Shown here in pieces: positions 28,377 through 36,199 of a stretch of DNA of 64,000 bases. The notes beneath the pieces are model-generated. The model was not told the DNA's origin and did not search any database. It saw only the letters and a list, made by a program, of their open reading frames with translations. Source of the stretch: a bacterium (GTDB lineage Bacteria > Hydrothermota > DG-26 > JAUXAN01); the NCBI GenBank assembly GCA_030619885.1, contig JAUXAN010000006.1, forward strand, positions 1 to 64,000, written 5' to 3'. The position numbers and the translations under genes were made by a program. Position 1 is the stretch's first letter. The number at the start of each line of letters is the position of its first letter.

Positions 28377-29951
28377 ATGATTGTCTGTACCTCAGAACAG
28401 ATGCGCAATATAGACAGAAGGACTATTGTAGATTTCGGTGTTCCTGGTTGTGTGCTTATGGAAAATGCTGGAAGGTCCGTTGTAACCGTTATTAAAACTC
28501 GTTTTAAAAACCTTAAAAACTTGAAAGTCGTCATAGTAACTGGAAAAGGTAATAATGGAGGGGATGGGTTTGTGGTGGCAAGATGGCTCAGAAATTTAGG
28601 AACATCACCAGAATGTTTTATCCTCGGAAAAGAAGAAGAACTTAAAGGAGACGCAAAACTGAATTTCGAAATCATAAAGAGGACAGAAGAGTGTATAATT
28701 GAAATCGAAGATGGGAAACTTGAACTCTTATCTGAAAGTGTAAGGAATGCAGACCTCGTCGTGGATGCAATCTTTGGGACTGGATTTAAAGGGAGACCAG
28801 AAGGGATTGTTTCTAAAGTTATTGAGATAGTTAACAGAGCCAGAAGAATTTTATCCATAGACTGCCCTTCTGGATTGGATGTTACAAACGGTAGTGTAGA
28901 AGGAGTGTGTGTTAAAGCGGACATTACGGTCTCTATGTGTCTGCCTAAATTAGGATTATTTTTCTATCCAGGCAAAAAATTCGTCGGCGAGCTGTGGGTA
29001 GTTGATATAGGTGCACCAAAAGAGGCAATAGAAAAGGAGAATATTAGAAACTGGGTGCTCGATGTGGATGAAATTGCAAATGCAATCCCCCAAAGGCAAG
29101 AAGATGGGCATAAGGGAGATTTTGGGTACTGTGTTGTGGTAGCAGGTTCTGTTGGGATGACCGGTGCTGCCGCCTTGACTTCGACTTCTGTATTGAAATC
29201 AGGGGCAGGACTCGTCACTCTATGCCTACCAGAGAGTATGAATAGCGCGATGGAGTCGAAACTGACAGAGGTGATGACCTACCCACTACCAGAGACTAAA
29301 GAGAAGACTATATCGAAGAATGCGCTAAAATCACTCAGGAGTTTTCTTAAAAAAGCCGATGTAGTTACCATAGGACCTGGTATCTCTACCAATATAGAGA
29401 CCAGAGATTTTGTAAGAAAATTGATAAAGATAGATCTTCCATTGGTGATCGATGCCGATGGATTGAACTGTATCAAATTAGAACATTTGAAAAAGAGACT
29501 GAATCAAACCATAATAACGCCCCATCCTGGCGAACTATCTGAATTGACGGGTATGAGTATTGAGAAGATAGAAAAAGGGAGGGTTGAAATTGCAAGAGAT
29601 GTAGCGACAGAGTACAAAACCGTGGTGGCACTCAAGGGCGCCCCAACAGTGATTGCTGCTCATAACGGCGATATTTTTATCAATCCTACTGGCAATTCAG
29701 GTCTGGCAACCGCTGGTTCGGGTGATGTGCTCACAGGCATCATCTCATCGTTCCTTGCTCAAGGAGCAAGTCCTGTAGACGCAGCAAAGATAGGCGTATA
29801 CCTCCATGGAGTCGCTGGGGACCTTGCCGCAAAGGAGAAGACAGAATATGGAATGATGGCACAGGATATAGTTGATAAAATCCCATCTGCAGTCAAAAGA
29901 GTTTTGATGAGAAAAATTGAGGGGCGCATATTCAGAACTACGAGTGAATGA
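28377..29951 (+). CDS. nnr: Bifunctional NAD(P)HX epimerase/dehydratase
   Basis: Nnr repairs hydrated NAD(P)H. The 524 aa fuse an N-terminal YjeF epimerase domain ('VTGKGNNGGDGFVVARWL', 'DAIFGTGFKGRP', 'DCPSGLDVTNG') with a C-terminal ribokinase-like dehydratase domain ('KGAPTVIAAHNGDIFINPTG', 'ATAGSGDVLTGIISSFLAQG'). The start is four bases after the sigma gene, with no clear Shine-Dalgarno. The stop overlaps the beta-propeller gene by four bases. Confidence 0.94.
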   Translation: MIVCTSEQMRNIDRRTIVDFGVPGCVLMENAGRSVVTVIKTRFKNLKNLKVVIVTGKGNNGGDGFVVARWLRNLGTSPECFILGKEEELKGDAKLNFEIIKRTEECIIEIEDGKLELLSESVRNADLVVDAIFGTGFKGRPEGIVSKVIEIVNRARRILSIDCPSGLDVTNGSVEGVCVKADITVSMCLPKLGLFFYPGKKFVGELWVVDIGAPKEAIEKENIRNWVLDVDEIANAIPQRQEDGHKGDFGYCVVVAGSVGMTGAAALTSTSVLKSGAGLVTLCLPESMNSAMESKLTEVMTYPLPETKEKTISKNALKSLRSFLKKADVVTIGPGISTNIETRDFVRKLIKIDLPLVIDADGLNCIKLEHLKKRLNQTIITPHPGELSELTGMSIEKIEKGRVEIARDVATEYKTVVALKGAPTVIAAHNGDIFINPTGNSGLATAGSGDVLTGIISSFLAQGASPVDAAKIGVYLHGVAGDLAAKEKTEYGMMAQDIVDKIPSAVKRVLMRKIEGRIFRTTSE

Positions 29952-31345
29952 TAAATATAATTTTTTTTCTACCTCTCCTCCTGCCTTTCAAACCTTCTAT
30001 CGTGAGGGAAGGGGATATCGTGAGTTATACAGAGCAGAAGTATATTACTTCCATCTGTATTGATTTGAGATATGTATACATCGGCACAAAAGGCGGGGTT
30101 GCGAGGTATGACAAGTTAAAAGATGAGTGGATATCGCCTCTGACAGATATATGGGGGTTATCTGACAACTTCGTAACCGATTGCAGAGTTGTCAGGGATG
30201 AAGTATGGTTTTTGACCCCGAAAGGTATCTCAAAATATAATCAGGGAATACAGAGATGGACAACGAGCAGCAATACAACCGACTTTCCTACAAAAGATAC
30301 TAATTTAAATCTTGATGACCCAAAATACTCATTTCTGGTGCCTTTCTATTTTCAGGACGAAAAATTTAGAAGATATGAAATAACCGCTCTTGCAGAAGAA
30401 GACAGGAACTTATGGGTAGGGAGTTCAGGATACGGTCTTTTCGTATACAATCTATTAACATGGAACTATACGCATTATCTCTTTGGACTTGCTAAAAATC
30501 CAGTTAACTATGTATATAAAGATGGTAATATACTCTGGATTGGAGGGATAGGTAGAGACGGTGAATCTGATGGGATTACACGGTGGGATAGAAAAAAGTG
30601 TGAATCTAAATTTTATGAGATGCCTCATACTTTAGGAATATTATCCAATGATGTATATACAATAGAAGCCAATCAGGATTTTGTATGGTTTGGGACAAAA
30701 GAAGGGCTGTGTCAGTATGATAAAAAGAGAGACCGTTTTGATACCTACACCATCTTCGATGGTCTGCCTGGTAGGGCTGTTCTATCTTTAGAACTGTATG
30801 GGGACAAACTTTTCTGCGGAACCGATTTCGGACTGTCATATCTCGATTTGAATAATAAGAAAATAAAACGAATTAAACCAGTTGGTGAGAGTATAAATGA
30901 TATAACTACTATAAAAGACAGAATATACTATGCAACACCAAAGGGTGTCTTCTATTTTCAAAGAGGAAAGTTTGAACTTCTCGAAGACCCATTCAGTTCG
31001 CTTGCTGTGGGCACAAACTGTATAACTGGTGATGAAAATACGGTATGGTTCGGCACAAGGGTTGGAGTTATATTCTATTGTGAAAAGACTGGTGAATGGA
31101 AACAGTATCTTGCCCCCACCTATTTCAGTAATGGGAATGTGCAAGACATTGCACTTGATGAGCACAATCTATGGCTTGCCACACCTGTATCGTTGGTGAA
31201 ATACAACAGAGAAAAAAATATCTGGAGAGAATATGACCCCGATTTTAAAGTAAATTCGATTTTAATAGAAGGTGACTATCTTTGGCTCGGAACGCCTCGC
31301 GGACTTGTAAGGTTTTACTGGAACAACCCATTCCTTCCTAAGTAA
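29948..31345 (+). CDS. Exported beta-propeller (two-component-regulator-propeller-like) protein
   Basis: A 465-aa protein with a short hydrophobic N-terminal signal ('INIIFFLPLLLPF'). Repeated blades carry the pattern W-x-G-[ST]-x-x-G-[LV]-x-x-[YF], for example 'YIGTKGGVARYD', 'LWVGSSGYGLFVYN', 'VWFGTKEGLCQYD', 'VWFGTRVGVIFY' and 'LWLGTPRGLVRFY'. These match Reg_prop propeller repeats, which form the periplasmic sensor part of hybrid kinases and also occur in free-standing surface proteins. No kinase or membrane segment follows, so it is likely a periplasmic or lipid-side binding protein. It is coupled to nnr by an ATGA overlap. Confidence 0.75.
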   Translation: MINIIFFLPLLLPFKPSIVREGDIVSYTEQKYITSICIDLRYVYIGTKGGVARYDKLKDEWISPLTDIWGLSDNFVTDCRVVRDEVWFLTPKGISKYNQGIQRWTTSSNTTDFPTKDTNLNLDDPKYSFLVPFYFQDEKFRRYEITALAEEDRNLWVGSSGYGLFVYNLLTWNYTHYLFGLAKNPVNYVYKDGNILWIGGIGRDGESDGITRWDRKKCESKFYEMPHTLGILSNDVYTIEANQDFVWFGTKEGLCQYDKKRDRFDTYTIFDGLPGRAVLSLELYGDKLFCGTDFGLSYLDLNNKKIKRIKPVGESINDITTIKDRIYYATPKGVFYFQRGKFELLEDPFSSLAVGTNCITGDENTVWFGTRVGVIFYCEKTGEWKQYLAPTYFSNGNVQDIALDEHNLWLATPVSLVKYNREKNIWREYDPDFKVNSILIEGDYLWLGTPRGLVRFYWNNPFLPK

Positions 31346-31389
31346 AATAGTATTGTTTTGAATCCGATTAAAACAGATTCTTTGCGAGG

Positions 31390-32442
31390 CTACATTTCTA
31401 TAAATTCTTTTGATGCGGTGGTGAGGACTTCACATCTATCTTTGTTTATTAAAACCGTATCTTCTATTCTGACCCCCCCGAAATTGGGGATGTAAATACC
31501 CGGCTCTATGGTTAAGACCATACCTTCTTCGATTTTATCTTTACTTTTAGAAGAAATGCGAGGCGCTTCATGGACATCCAGGCCAACCCCATGCCCCAGT
31601 CCATGAATGAATCTTTCACCATAGCCACGATTTGTTATCAAACTCCTTGCAGCATCGTCGAGTTCTTTGGTGCTTATCGAATCGCGGGCGAATTTTACTG
31701 CCCGCTTCTGTGCCTCGAGTACAATCTCATATATATCTTTCTGGCGCCTATTTGGCTTTCCAATACAGAGAGTCCTTGTCATATCGGACGCATAACCTCT
31801 GTAGGAAGCACCTAAATCTATTATCAGTAAATCGCCTTTTTTAAGCCTTCGTCTTGAAGGTTCGGCGTGCGGCATAGATGAGTTACGCCCGAATGCGACA
31901 ATGGGAGGAAAAGCAGGCACTCCACCTCTTTTCCTTATGTTGTAGTCTATCTCGGCAGCAATGTCAATTTCCCTCACCCCAACTTTAAGCAATGACAAAA
32001 TCGACTTCAGAACCTCCACAGTCAATTTTGATGCCTTCCTAATCAATTTTATCTCAACGGCCTCTTTCTTCTTGCGAAGTCCTTCCACGATGCCAACCTT
32101 CGGCACAAACTTGACTTTGATCGATTTCTTGAAACTTTTAGCTTGTGAAACAGTCACTACATCAGATTCAAATCCAAGTCTCTTCATTCTTTTAAGTTCT
32201 CTGGATTTAGAAAACAAAACCAACGGATTTTTATCTCCACTTCTAATTTCACATCCAGATATTTTCTTTTCCATCTGCTCTCTATTCATATAATGCATAA
32301 ACAATATAGCCTTCTTTCTTGAAAGAAAGAGAATGCCATCATCACATCCCACAAGATATTTAATATTGATGGGATTTGTCACAAGTAGACCATCTATATT
32401 TTCTTTTCTGAATTGTTGCTGTATGCGGTGTACTCTATTCAC
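31390..32442 (-). CDS. M24 family Xaa-Pro aminopeptidase
   Basis: A creatinase/prolidase-type metallopeptidase. The metal ligands appear in order: 'IIDLGASYRGYASDMTRTL' (two Asp), 'IHGLGHGVGLDVHEAP' (His), 'GMVLTIEPGIYIP' (Glu) and 'GVRIEDTVLI' (Glu). An N-terminal creatinase-type domain precedes them. The track begins at TTG 32460; I prefer GTG 32442 because GAAGGG lies six bases upstream and it makes a GTGA overlap with the TPR gene stop, giving 350 aa. It is coupled to the upstream TPR gene and convergent with the propeller gene. Confidence 0.9.
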   Translation of the reverse strand: MNRVHRIQQQFRKENIDGLLVTNPINIKYLVGCDDGILFLSRKKAILFMHYMNREQMEKKISGCEIRSGDKNPLVLFSKSRELKRMKRLGFESDVVTVSQAKSFKKSIKVKFVPKVGIVEGLRKKKEAVEIKLIRKASKLTVEVLKSILSLLKVGVREIDIAAEIDYNIRKRGGVPAFPPIVAFGRNSSMPHAEPSRRRLKKGDLLIIDLGASYRGYASDMTRTLCIGKPNRRQKDIYEIVLEAQKRAVKFARDSISTKELDDAARSLITNRGYGERFIHGLGHGVGLDVHEAPRISSKSKDKIEEGMVLTIEPGIYIPNFGGVRIEDTVLINKDRCEVLTTASKEFIEM

Positions 32443-33380
32443 TTGAGCCCTTCTAACCAATCTTTGAAGGATTTCATATCTTTTTTTGGCTTTTGCTCTT
32501 CCTCTTTTTTCTCGGCAAAAATATCGGTAAGCTTTTCTGGTTTTTCTTTGGGCGATTCTTTCCCAGAAAGTTTAGATTCCAGTTCAGCTACCTTTGCTTT
32601 TATCTTCTCATTGTCAGGAGAAGATTGCAGGACCTCTTTATAAACCTCCAATGCCTTATCTAAGAATCCCTGATTCTCATATATCTCCGCTAGAGTAGGT
32701 GTTGCTACAGGCTTCTTAGGTTCAGATGGCGGTGCTTCAATAAGGGTTGTTTTCTCTTTTTCAATATGTTTAACAGGTGGTTCCTCTGCAGAAGGTTCAG
32801 CAGCCGATGGGGGTTCTTCACTCGGTACAATTGGTTTGACAGGGACTTCGGGTTTTTTAGTTTCAGCAATTGGTGTTGGTTCGATAGGTTGGGTTTCTTC
32901 AAAACCATGCTTTATAGGTGGAGGCTCAGCTCCAGGTGGCATCTCTGCTGCGGGAAGTGCAGTAACACCGGGTACCATAGCCTCGAGTTTTTCCCGGACT
33001 TCGGTGTTCGTAGTATCTATCTCAAGAATTTGCTTATAGGTCTCTATCGCCTCATCCTTGTTTCCAGTATTTGCAAGAATATCCCCGAGAAAATTGAGTG
33101 CAACCAGGTTTTGCTGGTCCAATTGTAGCACCTTTTCAAATTCGTCCTTTGCCAGTTGATACATATTCTTCTCGTAGTAGCATCTCCCAAGTACCAGATG
33201 AGCACTCACATAATTGGGATACAATTCCAATCCCTTTTTCAATATGTTAATCGCCTCGTCGTAAAGTTTACTCCTGCGATAGGCATCTCCAAGTGGAGCG
33301 AATACCCTTGATTTTGGGTCCTTCGCATACTTTTCAGACAATTTTTCGATCTCTGGATCTAATTGCGTATCCTCAGCCAC
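32439..33380 (-). CDS. TPR protein with Pro/Glu-rich linker
   Basis: I start at GTG 33380 (AGGAGG seven bases upstream), giving 313 aa. N-terminal TPR repeats occupy about 1-140 ('AINILKKGLELYPNYVSAHL', 'AKDEFEKVLQLDQQNLVAL', 'AIETYKQILEIDTTNTEV'). A low-complexity Pro/Glu/Ala linker follows (about 150-225), then one more TPR ('ALEVYKEVLQSSPDNEKIK') and a charged C-terminal tail. There is no signal peptide, so it is probably a cytoplasmic scaffold. A TTGACA-TATTTT promoter lies just upstream (33437-33409). Confidence 0.8.
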   Translation of the reverse strand: MAEDTQLDPEIEKLSEKYAKDPKSRVFAPLGDAYRRSKLYDEAINILKKGLELYPNYVSAHLVLGRCYYEKNMYQLAKDEFEKVLQLDQQNLVALNFLGDILANTGNKDEAIETYKQILEIDTTNTEVREKLEAMVPGVTALPAAEMPPGAEPPPIKHGFEETQPIEPTPIAETKKPEVPVKPIVPSEEPPSAAEPSAEEPPVKHIEKEKTTLIEAPPSEPKKPVATPTLAEIYENQGFLDKALEVYKEVLQSSPDNEKIKAKVAELESKLSGKESPKEKPEKLTDIFAEKKEEEQKPKKDMKSFKDWLEGLK

Positions 33381-33408
33381 AATAAAACCTCCTTTTGCCT
33401 TTTCAAAT

Positions 33409-33437
33409 AAAATATAATATAAATAAAAATTTGTCAA
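33409..33437 (-). promoter_or_regulatory. Promoter of the TPR/M24 peptidase operon
   Basis: On the minus strand TTTTTTCC-TTGACA (33437-33432) with TATTTT (33414-33409) after 17 bases, or TATATT two bases closer. A leader of about 20 bases contains the AGGAGG site. Confidence 0.65.
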
Positions 33438-33555
33438 GGAAAAAATTAGTGTATGTCATTTAAAAATTTAAAGTGAACCGTTTTGAAGTGATTTAAAGAT
33501 TGAAAATGAACTTCTAAAATATGTTAAAAAGTAGGAGCAAAAGTGGATTTTTTTC

Positions 33556-33584
33556 TTGACTAAAATCCTTTTAAAATATATTAT
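33556..33584 (+). promoter_or_regulatory. Leaderless promoter of the cyclase-like gene pair
   Basis: TTTTTTTC-TTGACT (33556-33561), a 17-base spacer and TATTAT (33579-33584), with eight bases to ATG 33593. No Shine-Dalgarno is present, so transcription probably starts one or two bases before the ATG. Confidence 0.75.
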
Positions 33585-33592
33585 ATATAAAC

Positions 33593-36199
33593 ATGGCTTC
33601 CACAATGGAAATAGAAAGGTCTGCTGAAGAAAAGAACAGGTATTTGCAAGAGATGAGAAACCTTTATTCAAAGGAAGAGTTTTACAATGGATGTGTAACT
33701 GAAATCGTAAATTTTTTAAAAGAGAAAAATCTGCCCCGTGAATCAATAAATGAGTTATTAAAAAATGATGGTATAATATATGTACAGATAGATAAATCCC
33801 TCAGGGACATGGTTCATAAATTGGTGCTATATCTATTGACAGCCATTCAAAAAGGCAAAGAGAATATAGATCTGTCATCTTATAAAAATGATTTAATCGA
33901 GATTTTTTCAAAATTCCTTGATAAGAAAAAAGACGCTGCTCTGATCTGTGACATAGCATTGAGAAACCTTCTCGTAGAAGAAGTAGGTGAATGTCTGAAA
34001 AGAACCTTGATGAGTGATGTCGAAAGAAAAGAACTGCTCAAGGTTTTTTCAACTGTTATAAATAATTTCCAGACGAGTATGAGACTTCGGTTGGCAAAAA
34101 AATATAAATTTGATGTCTTCTTGGCTGCCGAGACACTTTCGATGGCTCCTTTATATCCTGGTTCTCTATCAGATATATCCATTCACGATCTGGAACAATA
34201 TATCGTTGAAGCAGGTCTTTCCCTCAATCTCTTTGAGAATGTCCATAACTTACTTCACCACCTTGTCCAAAATCGCATTGAAGAAAATTTACTCGAAGAG
34301 ATAAAAAGAAAAAATTTGACCTCAAAGGCTGAAATCCCTAAAATTATAAATCTTCCTGTTCCGTTTATATCCTCTGAAACTTTGAAAATTTTAAAAGAGA
34401 CAATAAGAAAGAAATCTAAAGATTCAATGACTACTCTGACAGAAAATCTCCATAGAGTAGAGAGTGAAATTGAGCAGAAAAAAAATAACCTGGATAGCAT
34501 CTTATCAAGTCAATTCCTCAAGATTAAAGATGCGTTCTCTGTAAGCGATAATTCCCTTTCTATGGAAAGACAGTTCGATTATGCAAGAAGAAATATTACA
34601 AAACTCGGATCTGCTTTGAGGAATTTACAGAGAGAAAGAAATGTTCATGAGACAAAGTTGAAGAACTTGCGTAGTCTCTCCGACATCTCAGAGGCCGGGA
34701 TAGAGGGACTTCTCACTAAGACAAGAACCTCCAGATTGGAAGATTATCTACTTGTCTTTTCGTTACTTCAGCAAACCTTTGGCAAAAAACTCACAGACTT
34801 ACCTTCCGATGTTCTCGCCTCTTTTGACTCATTGATTAAAGATGAGATATTAAGACTCGAAGCAAATTTGAAAGAAAAGTTTGATAAGATTAGAGATAGA
34901 GAACTTGCCCAGATTAAAGGATTGATAAGAGAGAAAAGATTTTTCAAAAAAACTTACGACTCAGAAGGATTGAAAAATAGATATATTAAAATATTTGAAA
35001 ATGTCATAGCCCCTTCAGTAGTCACAAAAAGGCTTGAAGCACTCGTTCGTATCTGGCCACCAATGGTTGCTGATTTGAGTAATAAAGGCTCCCTGCTCGA
35101 TGAGGCAAGATATATAGGTGAAGAACTGGAGTTCAATGACAGACTATACCATCTCGATCTAAAAGATAATGAAGAATTTAATATAGAAGAACCTTCTGAA
35201 GAATTACGACGTTGTATCGTTGATAACTTCACCGAGCTCGTATCCGTCTTGATCTACGATATAAGGGGCTCAAGTTTTATGGGAAACAAGTTGAAAGATG
35301 CTTCTGTGGAGAGTGAAATAAGAAATAAATTTAACATAAAAATGTTGGATGTAGCAAGTGACTATGGTGCCTTTGCTTTGAAAGATACAGGAGACGGAGG
35401 AATAATATTTTTCTCCGCAAATTCTAATGACCTGTTCAATAACTGTTTCGATTTTGACGATAGCTCTCACTTGAGAGTAGGTAAGACTGCGAAAGAAAGT
35501 GTATTGGTACCATCTGCGGATGCTGCTAAAAGAGCGATTGGTTGTGCCTGTGATATGGTTAAAATGGCTGAACATTTCGTCCATGAAAATCTTAAAGAGT
35601 ATGCCAGGTGGTTCAAAGAAGAGAAAGACCGCAAACTCATATATGCTGGTGTCACTTATGCGGAACTCCCTCCTGAATATAAGAAGATATTCCAAATAGG
35701 AGTTGGAATTTCAAGTGGCAAACCACATAGAGATGTATACTTTGATATAAATTCTTATGGTGAATTCGATCTGACGGGCAATCTCGTTAGAGAAGCGAAT
35801 TTCTATTCGAGGGCAAAGGATCCGCAACATTCTGTTATACTATGCGACAGCGCAACTTTATTGAACTTCCTTTTGAATATAGAAAAATTTGAACCCGAAG
35901 AAGAAGAGACAGGAACTTTTTCTGAATTGGCAACCGATCGTCTCGACGAGATGTTGCGAAGTGAGGTTAAAAAATTTGCCGTTTTGAAAAAAGAGAAGAA
36001 GGGCTATAAATTTAAAACTATGGGCGTTTATATAGAGAAAATCGGCTTAGCGATTGTTTATGATAAAAAGAGATACGAACCACTTACTCTTCAACTTGAA
36101 AATCCTAATGTAAAGATTACAGACTCGGGTGAATTTATAGTTGAAAAGATCGGTCAGGTCAAATTTCTCTATGAAGTATTACCAGAAGGAGTAAGGTGA
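33593..36199 (+). CDS. Large helical protein with divergent class III nucleotidyl-cyclase-like C-terminal domain (paralogue 1)
   Basis: An 868-aa protein. Residues 1 to about 540 are predicted almost wholly helical, with coiled-coil stretches near 270-360 and 440-480. The C-terminal part resembles a class III adenylate/guanylate cyclase homology domain. 'LIYDIRGSSFMGNKL' holds the first metal Asp (D556) and 'LKDTGDGGIIFF' the second (D601); the spacing of 45 matches known cyclases (about 44). 'IGVGISSGK...GEFDLTGNLVREAN' corresponds to the conserved end, but Arg stands where the transition-state Asn is expected. An insert of about 80 residues separates these parts. No membrane segment is seen. 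The start is leaderless. The stop overlaps the second paralogue by one base. Confidence 0.65.
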   Translation: MASTMEIERSAEEKNRYLQEMRNLYSKEEFYNGCVTEIVNFLKEKNLPRESINELLKNDGIIYVQIDKSLRDMVHKLVLYLLTAIQKGKENIDLSSYKNDLIEIFSKFLDKKKDAALICDIALRNLLVEEVGECLKRTLMSDVERKELLKVFSTVINNFQTSMRLRLAKKYKFDVFLAAETLSMAPLYPGSLSDISIHDLEQYIVEAGLSLNLFENVHNLLHHLVQNRIEENLLEEIKRKNLTSKAEIPKIINLPVPFISSETLKILKETIRKKSKDSMTTLTENLHRVESEIEQKKNNLDSILSSQFLKIKDAFSVSDNSLSMERQFDYARRNITKLGSALRNLQRERNVHETKLKNLRSLSDISEAGIEGLLTKTRTSRLEDYLLVFSLLQQTFGKKLTDLPSDVLASFDSLIKDEILRLEANLKEKFDKIRDRELAQIKGLIREKRFFKKTYDSEGLKNRYIKIFENVIAPSVVTKRLEALVRIWPPMVADLSNKGSLLDEARYIGEELEFNDRLYHLDLKDNEEFNIEEPSEELRRCIVDNFTELVSVLIYDIRGSSFMGNKLKDASVESEIRNKFNIKMLDVASDYGAFALKDTGDGGIIFFSANSNDLFNNCFDFDDSSHLRVGKTAKESVLVPSADAAKRAIGCACDMVKMAEHFVHENLKEYARWFKEEKDRKLIYAGVTYAELPPEYKKIFQIGVGISSGKPHRDVYFDINSYGEFDLTGNLVREANFYSRAKDPQHSVILCDSATLLNFLLNIEKFEPEEEETGTFSELATDRLDEMLRSEVKKFAVLKKEKKGYKFKTMGVYIEKIGLAIVYDKKRYEPLTLQLENPNVKITDSGEFIVEKIGQVKFLYEVLPEGVR